Origin: G963678445 sp963678445
Lineage (GTDB): Bacteria; Hydrogenedentota; Hydrogenedentia; Hydrogenedentales; G963678445
Assembly: GCA_963678445.1 (NCBI GenBank)
Contig: OY782877.1
Location: 2,418,001-2,482,000, forward strand
Reading direction: 5' to 3'
DNA length: 64,000 nucleotides
In this document: in pieces, positions 46,060 to 55,108 of the stretch
How positions within the stretch are numbered: position 1 is the first letter of the stretch
Layout of the letters: each line of letters opens with the position of its first letter
The notes under the pieces: model-generated
The model's database searches: none
What the model was told of the DNA's origin: nothing
Seen by the model: only the letters and a program-made list of their open reading frames with translations
Program-made: the position numbers and the translations under genes

Positions 46060-46187
46060 ATCATACAAATTCAAATTTTGTATTCCGCGCCGCAGTATCA
46101 TACTGCCAACGGGCGAAACTTAAGCCGCCTTAGTGCCCAAAATCTAAAAAGCTATCATCAAAAAGGAAGTTTTTGCTGTGGTCCGGG

Positions 46188-46246
46188 ACGGCAAGGACCA
46201 TATTTCCTGGGTGTGGCCCTGGCCACCTTGTGGTCGCTGGACCACC
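46188..46246 (-). repeat. stop-proximal hairpin repeat, full-length copy
   Basis: Read on the minus strand it begins on the base after the TAA: GGTGGTCCAGCGACCACAAG, then GTGGCCAGGGCCACACCC and AGGAAATATGGTCCTTGCC. It has both perfect hairpins, GTGGTCCAGCGACCAC and GTGGCCAGGGCCAC, and is the most complete copy in the window. Confidence 0.8.
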
Positions 46247-47146
46247 TTAGCCTTTTAACGCAGCTTGTGCTTTTCCCACCATCGTTTCGAAAAGCTGCTT
46301 TTGTTCACGCAAGGCTGCTATACGGTCTTTAGGCTCCGTGCGTGCTTCCAGCAGGATCCAGCCGTCATAATCTATACCGGCGAAGAGATTTATCAGCTGC
46401 TGGTAAGGATACTCCCCGATATTGAATTCACGCACATGCGCGGTTGCGCCAAAGCGGTCCTTCACCAGATTGAAATTGTGTTCCAGGCCCTCTCCCAACA
46501 GGTCCTGATCATTTGAATTCCAACATACCGTAACATTGGGGTTATCCGCGATATCCATAATCTGCTTAATCGTCGGTAGTTCACAGCAGGTACCGTGTAC
46601 CTCTACCCGAATCTGCTGTCCATAATCACCTGCAAAAGCGCCTACCTCATTCAACGATTTACCAATCTGCTCAATGGTTTGCTCATGCGGAATTTTGTCA
46701 TGAAAACTGTTGGGTTTTACCTTTACGCCCGTACCACCAATATCATGACTCAGTTTGATGAATTCTTTCGTGCCTTCAATATTACGTTTCAGCGCCCGTT
46801 TGCTTGGGCTGTCATAGCACTGATTGGTGCCGGGACCCAGCACCGTCACCGGGCTGTCTTCAAAACGTTTCTTGACCTCAGCACGCTCCTTGGCGCTGAG
46901 CGAAGGTTCTACCTTATGGGCGTGCTCGGTGCGCAACTCAACACCCAATACGCCGGTCTTTTGACAATTCGCAATCAATTCGGGTAGTGCCCAATCCTTA
47001 CCCCAAAGATACGTCACCAACCCAAGTTTCATTTTTGCGCCAGGTACCGCAGCAAAGGCGGAAGGGCTTAGCCATGGGGCGGCTACCAACGCGGCGCCCG
47101 CACCTAGTGTATGCTGCAAAAAAGTCCGCCGAGAAACGTTTTTCAT
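46247..47146 (-). CDS. Tat-exported sugar phosphate isomerase/epimerase-like TIM-barrel protein
   Basis: A 299-residue AP-endonuclease-2/xylose-isomerase-like TIM barrel with a twin-arginine signal (NVSRRTFLQHTLGAGAALVA, cleavage near AFA). Barrel strands carry GVELRTEHAHKV, GGTGVKVKPNSFH, IRVEVHGTCCELPTIKQI and VTVCWNSNDQDLLGE; the strand ends bear Glu, His and Asn residues expected of metal ligands. Family members isomerise or epimerise sugars, but exported ones are uncharacterised. Start ATG 47146 with GGGAG upstream. Its stop codon is immediately followed by the repeat element. Confidence 0.8.
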   Translation of the reverse strand: MKNVSRRTFLQHTLGAGAALVAAPWLSPSAFAAVPGAKMKLGLVTYLWGKDWALPELIANCQKTGVLGVELRTEHAHKVEPSLSAKERAEVKKRFEDSPVTVLGPGTNQCYDSPSKRALKRNIEGTKEFIKLSHDIGGTGVKVKPNSFHDKIPHEQTIEQIGKSLNEVGAFAGDYGQQIRVEVHGTCCELPTIKQIMDIADNPNVTVCWNSNDQDLLGEGLEHNFNLVKDRFGATAHVREFNIGEYPYQQLINLFAGIDYDGWILLEARTEPKDRIAALREQKQLFETMVGKAQAALKG

Positions 47147-47609
47147 GTCTCAAAACTCCCGTGATTTCGTAATATGCCTTTTGTGAAAGGGTAACTAGCC
47201 GTACGTTATCTTAAAGAATCTTAAAGAAAACGAAATGTCGCAAAAGTTGTTAAACACAACAAAAACACCACACTGGCGCGCGCGGTCAGGTCTAGGCCTG
47301 TTGCCCACGCCCGTAGGATGACTTGGAATGTTAACGTTTATATCTGCCATTGTGCACGCCTTTTGGGAGAAAAGCAAGTATAGCCTTTCAATGCGTTTTC
47401 TTAGCGTTGTACACTAAAGCGGCCCAGCGACCGCAAGGTGGCCAGCGCCACAGGCAATATAATATGGTCTTTACCGTTGCTGAGCATCATAAATTGAAGG
47501 TAATTTTGAGAGTTTTTCACCAGAGTGCATGCACGGGGGACTTTAAAATCCTCAGGAGTTCGCTGTATTCTGCCGGAATGCACGCGCGTACGATGAAAGT
47601 ACAAGATCG
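47147..47609. other. intergenic region between divergent genes
   Basis: About 460 bases containing a copy of the interspersed repeat at 47420-47481. No other gene is supported, and no yybP-ykoY manganese riboswitch is recognisable ahead of mntP. Confidence 0.4.
47420..47481 (+). repeat. interspersed hairpin repeat upstream of mntP
   Basis: GCGGCCCAGCGACCGCAAGG, GTGGCCAGCGCCACAGGC and AATATGGTCTTTACCGTTGC. Both hairpins are kept with compensating changes: GCGGCC/GACCGC-like and GTGGC/GCCAC. It does not follow a stop codon. Confidence 0.75.
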
Positions 47610-48179
47610 ATGTCTTTTTTTATGCTGATGATTATAGCTGTCGGTTTGGCGATGGATGCTTTTTCGGTTGCCGTTGCCACCAGTGTTCGCCTTAAGCAGG
47701 TGTCAGGGCGCCAAGTGTTTCGCTTTGCGTTTCACTTTGGGCTTTTTCAGGCGATGATGCCGACATTGGGCTGGTTGCTTGGGAAAACAATGGTGCACTA
47801 TATCCAACAGTGGGATCATTGGCTGGCCTTTGGCCTTTTGAGTGCGATTGGCGTCAAAGCGCTCTACGATGTGTTTTGGGGAGAAGAAGAAGAGGAGGAG
47901 GATAGAAAGGACCCTACCCGAGGACGAAGTCTGATTGTTCTTTCGATAGCGACCAGCATCGATGCATTGGCAGTAGGGTTGAGTTTTGCTTTTCTGCAAC
48001 TTCAGCTATGGTATCCCTGCCTCATTATTGGCGTAATCACGACGGGGCTAACCGCACTGGGTATGTTGTTAGGAGTTTGGATAGGTGGCAAATTAGGGCG
48101 TTATGCGGAGGTTTCGGGCGCTCTTATTCTGATAGGGATTGGCCTCAAGATACTTGTCGATCACACCCTATGGGTCTGA
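47610..48179 (+). CDS. mntP: manganese efflux pump MntP
   Basis: A 189-residue membrane protein of the MntP (DUF204) family, which exports Mn(II). Two repeated halves each carry the family's metal motif: GLAMDAFSVAVATSVRL at the N-terminus and SIATSIDALAVGLSFAF in the middle, with six helices in all and the acidic loop FWGEEEEEEDRKD between the halves. Length matches E. coli MntP (about 188). The ATG 47610 has only a weak RBS; ATG 47622 would still keep the first helix. It stands alone. Confidence 0.93.
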   Translation: MSFFMLMIIAVGLAMDAFSVAVATSVRLKQVSGRQVFRFAFHFGLFQAMMPTLGWLLGKTMVHYIQQWDHWLAFGLLSAIGVKALYDVFWGEEEEEEDRKDPTRGRSLIVLSIATSIDALAVGLSFAFLQLQLWYPCLIIGVITTGLTALGMLLGVWIGGKLGRYAEVSGALILIGIGLKILVDHTLWV

Positions 48180-48223
48180 GGCTAGGCGGGGTAGGATTGT
48201 AAGTTTACACGCGCGGTGGCAGG

Positions 48224-48253
48224 TTGACGGAAATTCCTCTGCAGGCGTATAGT
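48224..48253 (+). promoter_or_regulatory. candidate sigma70 promoter for the second Gfo/Idh gene
   Basis: TTGACG (48224-48229), 18-base spacer, TATAGT (48248-48253), giving a leader of about 45 bases before ATG 48307. Confidence 0.5.
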
Positions 48254-48306
48254 CGATGCTTGACAGAGTACAAAAAATTCCATAGCTGGACAGAGGAGAA
48301 TATCCA

Positions 48307-49560
48307 ATGGGGAATAAAACCACACGTCGAAATTTTTTGAAGACCGCGTCTGTAAGCGCTACTGCCTTGGCCATGTCGGCGGCCAGCTATAAGCGTGTTG
48401 CGGGGGCCAACGACCGCCTGTCCATCGCCATGATTGGTTGTGGTGAACGGGGACGCGGTGCACATATGCCGGGTGTAAACCGGTATGCCAAAGAAGAAAA
48501 TCTTGAAATCACCGTTGTGTGCGATCCCTGGCGTATTGCCCGGGAGGCTGCTTCGGAAATGACGAAGGATTGGTATGGACGGGAAGCGCGACAGGTTGTT
48601 TCGTACCGTGACGTTATGGCGATGGAGGATGTCGACGCGGTGATGATTGCCTCCTGCGATCATCAACACACGACCCATTTGAAAGCCGCCGCCGAAGCGA
48701 AAAAAGATGTCTATGTTGAAAAACCCCTGGCGATGGATTTGGACCGTCTCAAGGCAGCATGCGAGGCCGTGCGTAAAAATGACGTCGTATGTCAGATCGG
48801 CACTCAATTACGCAGTTATCCCAGCATGAACGGCGCTAAAAAAGTGTACGAGTCTGGGATTCTGGGCAAGGTCGGGCGCATCGAACAGCGGCGCAATGGC
48901 GACCGCCCCTACTGGTACGCACGCCTCAAGGACGTTAAAGAAAAAGACGTCGACTGGAAAGAATTTCTACTCGATCGCCCGATGCGCCCCTTCGATCCCG
49001 GTGTCTATTCTGGCTGGTACGGCTATCGTGAATTTTCCGACGGTCCTCTCCCGGGTTTGGGAACCCACTACATCGATTTGGTTCACTTTATTACCGGTGC
49101 GAAATTTCCGCTCAGCACGGTTTGCTCAGGCGGAACCTATACTTGGATCGATGAGCATAAGTTCGACTGTCCCGATCAGATCGAGGCAACGTGGCAGTAT
49201 CCCGAAGGCTTTATGGTTTCCTACGCCACCAATTTTGGCAATGGAAGCGGAAACACGTTTAGAATTTTCGGTAAACAAGGCATCATCGATCTGCAGAATT
49301 GGAATAAGCCCTTCCTGGATGATGAAGGCGTGCGGAAACCGGACGGACGAATTAAACGGAAGACGGCTATCGAGCCTATCGAGCGTCCCGACCACATGCT
49401 TGACTGGTTGCAGTGTATCCGCGACCGCAAAAAAACGCCCAATGCCAATATTGAAGTAGGGTATAGCCAATCGGTTGCCTGTTTGATGGCCATGCGCGCC
49501 TATGACACAGGTCGACGTCAAACGTATGACCCCAAGACGCAGCAAATTGTGGAAGGATAA
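48307..49560 (+). CDS. Tat-exported Gfo/Idh/MocA family oxidoreductase
   Basis: A 417-residue protein with a twin-arginine signal (KTTRRNFLKTASVSATALAM). The Rossmann fold starts LSIAMIGCGERGRGAHMPGV, and DVYVEKPLAMDLDRLKAACE carries the family's EKP lysine motif, intact here unlike in the member at 39992. The C-terminal domain has GLGTHYIDLVHFITGAKFP with the conserved D-x-x-H-like residues. These are NAD(P)-dependent sugar or inositol dehydrogenase relatives whose exported forms are uncharacterised. RBS AGAGGAGAA precedes ATG 48307. A GC hairpin follows the gene. Confidence 0.87.
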   Translation: MGNKTTRRNFLKTASVSATALAMSAASYKRVAGANDRLSIAMIGCGERGRGAHMPGVNRYAKEENLEITVVCDPWRIAREAASEMTKDWYGREARQVVSYRDVMAMEDVDAVMIASCDHQHTTHLKAAAEAKKDVYVEKPLAMDLDRLKAACEAVRKNDVVCQIGTQLRSYPSMNGAKKVYESGILGKVGRIEQRRNGDRPYWYARLKDVKEKDVDWKEFLLDRPMRPFDPGVYSGWYGYREFSDGPLPGLGTHYIDLVHFITGAKFPLSTVCSGGTYTWIDEHKFDCPDQIEATWQYPEGFMVSYATNFGNGSGNTFRIFGKQGIIDLQNWNKPFLDDEGVRKPDGRIKRKTAIEPIERPDHMLDWLQCIRDRKKTPNANIEVGYSQSVACLMAMRAYDTGRRQTYDPKTQQIVEG

Positions 49561-49574
49561 TCCATTCCAGATAT

Positions 49575-49600
49575 ACGGGGGCCGTGCATGCGGCCCCCGT
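49575..49600 (+). terminator. terminator-like GC hairpin
   Basis: ACGGGGGCCG (49575-49584), loop TGCATG, CGGCCCCCGT (49591-49600): ten perfect pairs. There is no T-tract, so it may attenuate or protect mRNA rather than terminate on its own. Confidence 0.6.
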
Positions 49601-49661
49601 CGTGTATGTTGAAACGATGCTTTAGGAGGGTGGCGTATTATGGGGAAATACGAAGGAATTC

Positions 49662-52600
49662 ATGCAGCAAAATACGAATTTAATGGCAGGTGATACGTGT
49701 TTCTGGGAGTTCTGGATCGATCGTGGCGGCACGTTTACCGATGTGGTGGCGCGAGATCCTGCGGGTAACATTCACACACATAAATTGCTTAGTGAAAACC
49801 CGGAGCAATATCCGGATGCACCTCTGGAAGCCATCCGACGTCTGCTGAATCTGTCCCCTGATGCGGCTATTCCTTCCGACGTAATTCATACCGTGAAAAT
49901 GGGTACTACCCTTGCCACCAATGCCTTATTGGAGCGGAAGGGAGCGTGTGTCGCCTTATTCATTACGACGGGTTTCGCAGATCTGTTGAAAATTGGATAC
50001 CAGGAACGTCCCGATTTGTTTGCGCTGGAAATTCGCAAACCGGAAACCTTGGCCAAGCGGGTTTTTGAAGTGAATGAACGTATATGCGCCGATGGTTCGG
50101 TCCTCCTCCCACTGGATGAAGCTGCATTGCACACGCAGCTTGCAGCGGCACGTGAGGCCGGTTTTGATGCGCTGGCCGTGCTGCTACTACACAGCTACGC
50201 CAATCCCGCACACGAACTTCGGATCGGCGAAATGGCGCGTGAGATGGGTTTTGCCCAGATCAGCCTGAGTCATCAGGTGGCCAACGAAATCAAGGCGGTG
50301 GGTCGGGGAGATACGACTACTGCAGACGCCTATCTGACGCCCATTTTGCGCCATTATATACGTGGGCTGCGCCAAGCCCTGGGGGAAGACACTCCGTTAC
50401 GTTTTATGCAATCCAGTGGTGGGCTGACGGATGCCGACCGATTCACTGGAAAAGATGCGGTGCTATCCGGGCCTGCCGGGGGTGTTGTCGCCTACGCATA
50501 TGTATGTCAGCAGGCGGGTTTTGAGAAAGCCATCGGTTTCGACATGGGCGGTACTTCTACCGATGTGAGTCGTTTTGATGGAGACTATGAGCGTAGCTAC
50601 GAGACGCAAGTCGCCGGTATTCGTCTGAAAGCCCCCATGCTGCACATTGAGACAGTAGCGGCGGGGGGCGGATCGATACTTTCGTACGATGGGCATCGTT
50701 TTACGGTCGGGCCGGAAAGTGCCGGGGCTAACCCGGGGCCCGCTTGCTATGGGCGGGGCGGCCCTGCCACTGTGACGGACGCCAATCTGATTTTGGGGCG
50801 CATCCAACCAGATCATTTTCCGGCCTGTTTCGGTCCTCAAGCCGATCAGCCGTTGGACGTGAATGCCGCGCGCCAACGATTGGGGGAGATTGCGCGTCAG
50901 GCAGGACGGAGTGTAGAAGAAACGGCCGCAGGTTTTATCCGTATCGCCAATGAAAATATGGTGAAGCCCATCAAAGAGATCAGCGTCGGGCGTGGCTACG
51001 ATGTGCAGGAATACGCGCTGGCATGCTTTGGGGGGGCAGCAGCGCAACATGCCTGCGCCATTGCGGATGCATTGGGAATGCGCCACATTATGCTGCACCC
51101 ATACGCCGGTGTTCTGAGTGCATACGGCATGGGGCTCGCTGATATGCTGCACACCCACACGGTATCCGTACTGGAACCTTTGGCGCAATCCCACCTGGAT
51201 GCATTGGAACCGCAGTTGTCTGAATGTGTGAGCGAAGGGGAAAAGGCTTTAGCGGATGAAGGTTTCTCATCCAAACAGATCACGCACCACTACTTCCTTG
51301 ATCTTCGTTATGTCGGGGTAGAGGCAGCGCTTAGCGTGCCCCTTTTATTGCCCGCCAATCTCGGGACAGTGCAGCAAGATTTTGTCCGCCTGCATCAGCA
51401 ACGCTACGGCTTTATCAAGCCCGAGCATCCTGTCGAAATCGTCAACTTGCGTGTGGAGTCTGTGGGGATGACGGAGAAGGCGGATATTCCTGAGCAACCC
51501 GTTGCGCCGCACATGCTGGATGCAAAAAACGCTGTTGAGATCAAACCGATTTATTTTGATCTGCTTCAGGAAAACGGTACACGCGTATTGACCGCGCTCG
51601 ATACCCCCGTCTTTCGGCGTGCAGACTTACAGCCAGGCGCGATGATTGCCGGCCCGGCCTTAATCATCGAAAGTGTTTCCACTATCGTTGTTGATCCCGG
51701 TTGGATAGCGCGCCTGGATGCGCGTACTTACTTGATTCTGGAAGCGCCTGTGAAAAAGACACCGTACGAGCGCGTGGCGACGGACTGCGATCCCGTGCAA
51801 TTGGAGATCTTCAACAACTTGTTTATGTCGGTGGCCACGCAGATGGGAAAAACACTGGAGCGAGTGAGCCATTCGGCGAATATTAAGGAACGTCTCGATT
51901 TCTCCTGCGCGCTCTTTACCGGCGATGGCGCACTTATCGCAAACGCGCCCCACATCCCTGTACATCTGGGGGCTATGGGCGAAAGCGTGCGCGCCTTGTT
52001 GAAAGATTGTCGCGAGCGGATGCAGCCTGGCGATGTTTTTGTGACCAACGACCCCTACCATGGCGGTTCACATCTGCCCGACATTACCGTAATATCCCCT
52101 GTTTTTTCCGATACGGGGCAATGTCTTTTTTTCGTGGCCAATCGCGGGCACCATGCGGATATTGGCGGAATTACGCCAGGCTCAATGCCGCCCTTTTCCA
52201 GATCAATCGAAGAAGAGGGCGTGATTATTCGTAATTTTTTACTGGTGCAGCAAGGAAAATTTCGGGAGAAAGAGATTATCCGATTGCTCCGGAACGCCCG
52301 GTACCCTGCCCGCAATATCTCAGAACGTCTCAGCGATCTGCAGGCCCAAATTGCGGCCAATGCAACAGGGTTGCGTCTGCTGATTACATTGTGCGAAAAA
52401 TACGGGGAGACAGTAGTTGCCGCATACATGCGCCATGTGCGTGAAAATGCCGCTGCCACGATGTGCGACTTGCTGCGCACTGTGCCCGATGGTGTCTACG
52501 CCTTCGAAGACCGATTGGACAGTGGTGCACGGATAGTGTGCCGAATCACTGTGCAGGAGGACTCGGCTACTGTAGATTTTGCAGGTACAGACGAGCAGCT

Positions 52601-53312
52601 GTCCGACAACCTCAATGCACCACCCGCGGTTGTTCTCTCGGCGGTTCTGTATGTTTTTCGTACCCTGATCGGGAAGCCGCTCCCCTTAAACGAAGGTTGC
52701 CTGGACCCCATCACCGTACACATTCCTCCAGCCTCCCTGCTACATCCCCAGTACCCCGCTCCCGTGGTGGGGGGCAACGTCGAAACCTCACAGCGGGTAT
52801 GCGACGTCCTCTACGGTGCACTGGGCGTGCTGGCGGCGGGCCAGGGCACGATGAATAACCTGACTTTTGGTAACGAAGCCTTTGGCTATTACGAAACTAT
52901 TTGTGGCGGCGCAGGAGCGGGTAACGGATTTCACGGAGCCTCCGCAGTACATACTCATATGACCAATACCCGCATCACCGATCCCGAAGTCCTGGAGCGT
53001 CGGTATCCTGTGTGCTTGCGTGAATTTCGAATACGCAAAAATTCGGGAGGAAAAGGGGATTTCAATGGGGGCGACGGTGTCGTGCGTACCCTTGAGTTTC
53101 TTGCGCCCCTATCCGTTACGCTGCTATCCGAACGACGCGACGTCCGCCCCTATGGCGTGCACGGTGCAACGCCCGGCCAAGCCGGTCGCAACACTTGGAT
53201 TCATGCCGATGGACGACATGAATTACTTCCCGGTCATGTGGCGCTTGAGGTGTCTCCCGGAGAACAGCTTTCGATTGAGACCCCTGGTGGCGGAGGCTAC
53301 AATCTTTCTTGA
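49662..53312 (+). CDS. fused hydantoinase A/B (5-oxoprolinase-like) protein
   Basis: A 1216-residue fusion of HyuA and HyuB, the layout of ATP-dependent 5-oxoprolinase, which opens 5-oxoproline to glutamate. The HyuA part covers about residues 1-700 (FWIDRGGTFTDVVARDPAGN, KMGTTLATNALLERKG, FMQSSGGLTDADRF, FDMGGTSTDVSRFDG, VGPESAGANPGPACYGRGG). The HyuB part covers about 710-1216 (PVQLEIFNNLFMSVATQMG, NIKERLDFSCALFTGDG, PHIPVHLGAMGESVRALL, FVTNDPYHGGSHLPDITV, the C-terminal ETPGGGGYNL). Many bacteria split these into two genes. It could act on a hydantoin or other cyclic amide. RBS AAGGAA before ATG 49662. Confidence 0.9.
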   Translation: MQQNTNLMAGDTCFWEFWIDRGGTFTDVVARDPAGNIHTHKLLSENPEQYPDAPLEAIRRLLNLSPDAAIPSDVIHTVKMGTTLATNALLERKGACVALFITTGFADLLKIGYQERPDLFALEIRKPETLAKRVFEVNERICADGSVLLPLDEAALHTQLAAAREAGFDALAVLLLHSYANPAHELRIGEMAREMGFAQISLSHQVANEIKAVGRGDTTTADAYLTPILRHYIRGLRQALGEDTPLRFMQSSGGLTDADRFTGKDAVLSGPAGGVVAYAYVCQQAGFEKAIGFDMGGTSTDVSRFDGDYERSYETQVAGIRLKAPMLHIETVAAGGGSILSYDGHRFTVGPESAGANPGPACYGRGGPATVTDANLILGRIQPDHFPACFGPQADQPLDVNAARQRLGEIARQAGRSVEETAAGFIRIANENMVKPIKEISVGRGYDVQEYALACFGGAAAQHACAIADALGMRHIMLHPYAGVLSAYGMGLADMLHTHTVSVLEPLAQSHLDALEPQLSECVSEGEKALADEGFSSKQITHHYFLDLRYVGVEAALSVPLLLPANLGTVQQDFVRLHQQRYGFIKPEHPVEIVNLRVESVGMTEKADIPEQPVAPHMLDAKNAVEIKPIYFDLLQENGTRVLTALDTPVFRRADLQPGAMIAGPALIIESVSTIVVDPGWIARLDARTYLILEAPVKKTPYERVATDCDPVQLEIFNNLFMSVATQMGKTLERVSHSANIKERLDFSCALFTGDGALIANAPHIPVHLGAMGESVRALLKDCRERMQPGDVFVTNDPYHGGSHLPDITVISPVFSDTGQCLFFVANRGHHADIGGITPGSMPPFSRSIEEEGVIIRNFLLVQQGKFREKEIIRLLRNARYPARNISERLSDLQAQIAANATGLRLLITLCEKYGETVVAAYMRHVRENAAATMCDLLRTVPDGVYAFEDRLDSGARIVCRITVQEDSATVDFAGTDEQLSDNLNAPPAVVLSAVLYVFRTLIGKPLPLNEGCLDPITVHIPPASLLHPQYPAPVVGGNVETSQRVCDVLYGALGVLAAGQGTMNNLTFGNEAFGYYETICGGAGAGNGFHGASAVHTHMTNTRITDPEVLERRYPVCLREFRIRKNSGGKGDFNGGDGVVRTLEFLAPLSVTLLSERRDVRPYGVHGATPGQAGRNTWIHADGRHELLPGHVALEVSPGEQLSIETPGGGGYNLS

Positions 53313-53395
53313 CCGTTCGTCTATTTGTTTTCCTCGAACAGTGCTGATACACTTTTTCTACAATCCATTTACAGTACAGCAAGGAGAATTGCGAT

Positions 53396-54709
53396 ATGGC
53401 TGAGTATTTTCCCGAAGTGAAAAAGAAGATTGCCTATGAAGGCCCCGATTCGAAGAACCCGCTTGCTTTTAAGCACTACAATCCCAAGCAAAAAGTTTTG
53501 GGAAAGACCATGGCGGACCATTTCCGTTTTGCTGTGTGCTACTGGCACAGCTTCAAAGGTCTGGGCGCTGACATGTTTGGTGGTGAAACCATGCAGCGCG
53601 CGTACAACGATGCCTCTGACGAAATGGAACGGGCGGAAAAAACGATGGAGGCCGCATTCGAGTTTTTTACCAAACTTGGCGTAGGCTTTTGGTGTTTCCA
53701 CGACACCGACATTATTCCTGAGGCAGACACGTTTTCCGAAACCAATAAACGCCTGGACAGAATAGTGAAGCAGGCCCAGAAACTACAAAAAGATACCGGC
53801 GTAAAATTGCTCTGGGGTACCTGTAATCTGTTTTCGCATCGCCGTTTCATGGCGGGCGCTGCAACCAATCCTTCTCCTGCGGTATTCGCCTATGCTGCTT
53901 CCAAGGTGAAGAAGGGACTCGAAATCACCAAACGCTTGGGCGGTGAAGGATATACGTTTTGGGGCGGTCGCGAAGGCTACGATACATTCCTTAATACCGA
54001 CATGAAACGTGAAATGGATCACCTTGGGCGCTTCCTTCAGATGGCGGTGGACTATAAAAAGAAGATTAAATTCAAAGGTCAATTCTACATCGAACCCAAA
54101 CCCAAAGAGCCCACCAAGCATCAATACGATTTCGATGCCGCCAGTTGCTATGCCTTTTTGCAGCACTATGGTTTGGTCGACCATTTCAAAATGAACATCG
54201 AAGCTAACCATGCGACCTTGGCCACGCATACCTTCCAGCATGAGCTGGCCTATGCCGCTGCCAACAACATTCTGGGCTCGGTAGATGCTAACCGCGGGGA
54301 TACCCTGCTGGGTTGGGACACGGACCAGTTCCCCACCAACTTATACGACACAACGCTGGCCATGTACATCATCCTCAAAGCAGGGGGATTCAAGACCGGC
54401 GGTCTGAATTTCGACGCCAAGCTACGACGTCAGTCAATTGATCCGGTAGATCTCTTCCATGCACACGTTGGCGCAATGGACTGTTTTGCCCGCGGTCTGA
54501 AAAACGCTGCAAACATGATCAAAAGCAAAAAGTTCGATAAAGCGATTAAAACACGCTATGCAGGATGGGACAAGGGACTCGGTAAAAAGATTGAAGCCGG
54601 TGATGTCGGTTTCGATGAACTCGAAGCCTTTACCCTGGAGAATGGTGAGCCTGAATTGCAGAGCGGCCAGCAGGAAATGTTGGAAAATATGCTGAACGAG
54701 TACATTTAG
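53396..54709 (+). CDS. xylA: xylose isomerase
   Basis: A 437-residue class II xylose isomerase converting D-xylose (and D-glucose) to the ketose. Visible active-site motifs: GVGFWCFHDTDIIPE with the catalytic His, WGGREGYDTFLNTD, YIEPKPKEPTKHQYD, HFKMNIEANHATLATHTFQH and GSVDANRGDTLLGWDTDQFP holding the metal-binding Glu, Asp and His residues. Length is typical of class II. Start ATG follows AAGGAG. No xylulokinase lies nearby, so this seems to be part of a mixed sugar-utilisation region. A terminator follows. Confidence 0.97.
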   Translation: MAEYFPEVKKKIAYEGPDSKNPLAFKHYNPKQKVLGKTMADHFRFAVCYWHSFKGLGADMFGGETMQRAYNDASDEMERAEKTMEAAFEFFTKLGVGFWCFHDTDIIPEADTFSETNKRLDRIVKQAQKLQKDTGVKLLWGTCNLFSHRRFMAGAATNPSPAVFAYAASKVKKGLEITKRLGGEGYTFWGGREGYDTFLNTDMKREMDHLGRFLQMAVDYKKKIKFKGQFYIEPKPKEPTKHQYDFDAASCYAFLQHYGLVDHFKMNIEANHATLATHTFQHELAYAAANNILGSVDANRGDTLLGWDTDQFPTNLYDTTLAMYIILKAGGFKTGGLNFDAKLRRQSIDPVDLFHAHVGAMDCFARGLKNAANMIKSKKFDKAIKTRYAGWDKGLGKKIEAGDVGFDELEAFTLENGEPELQSGQQEMLENMLNEYI

Positions 54710-54744
54710 GCGAACGGCATAGCAGTAATAGACGTAGTTTTCTT

Positions 54745-54784
54745 CGTGGGGCGTTTTCGCAAGAAAAGGCCCCACGTTCCTTTT
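54745..54784 (+). terminator. rho-independent terminator of xylA
   Basis: CGTGGGGC (54745-54752) pairs with GCCCCACG (54769-54776), followed by TTCCTTTT. Confidence 0.75.
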
Positions 54785-54807
54785 ACTGAGAATAGCGTAT
54801 AGATATA

Positions 54808-54844
54808 AAAAAACAGCGTCGTTGCATTGTTACAACGACGCTGT
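54808..54844 (-). terminator. rho-independent terminator of the tRNA gene
   Basis: On the minus strand ACAGCGTCGTTG (54844-54833) pairs with CAACGACGCTGT (54824-54813), followed by a run of T (the A-run at 54808-54812 on the plus strand). Confidence 0.85.
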
Positions 54845-54854
54845 GGACTGTAAA

Positions 54855-54931
54855 TGGTAGCGGTGCACGGATTCGAACCGCGGACACGTGGATTATGATT
54901 CCACTGCTCTAACCAACTGAGCTACACCGCC
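54855..54931 (-). tRNA. tRNA with CAT anticodon (Met elongator or lysidine-modified Ile)
   Basis: A 77-base cloverleaf on the minus strand: acceptor GGCGGTG/CACCGCT (G1 opposite U72), D arm GCTCAGTTGGTTAGAGC, anticodon stem GTGGA/TCCAC around ATCATAA (CAT), T arm CGCGGTTCGAATCCGTG, encoded CCA. It is not an initiator by its regular acceptor features; Met versus Ile2 cannot be decided by eye. Confidence 0.93.
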
Positions 54932-55052
54932 ACATTTTCAAATGCCCCATGTCTCCACGGGTGAGAAAGTATACCACAGAATAGGGGGGAGATCCAGCTT
55001 TTTTTTCTTTTTTGCAACCCGGTGTTTTATTTGGGTTTAAAGCGGGGGGGAG

Positions 55053-55081
55053 TTGTGGTGTTGTGCTGAATCAGCTATACT
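55053..55081 (+). promoter_or_regulatory. candidate sigma70 promoter for the PspC-domain gene
   Basis: TTGTGG (55053-55058), 17-base spacer, TATACT (55076-55081), about 27 bases upstream of ATG 55109. Confidence 0.5.
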
Positions 55082-55108
55082 TTTGCCGTGGTCTTTGTGG
55101 GAGGAAGC

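Noticed and set aside
47482..47609. yybP-ykoY manganese riboswitch ahead of mntP
   Set aside because: The conserved riboswitch core could not be found; the region is mostly the interspersed repeat and unstructured sequence.
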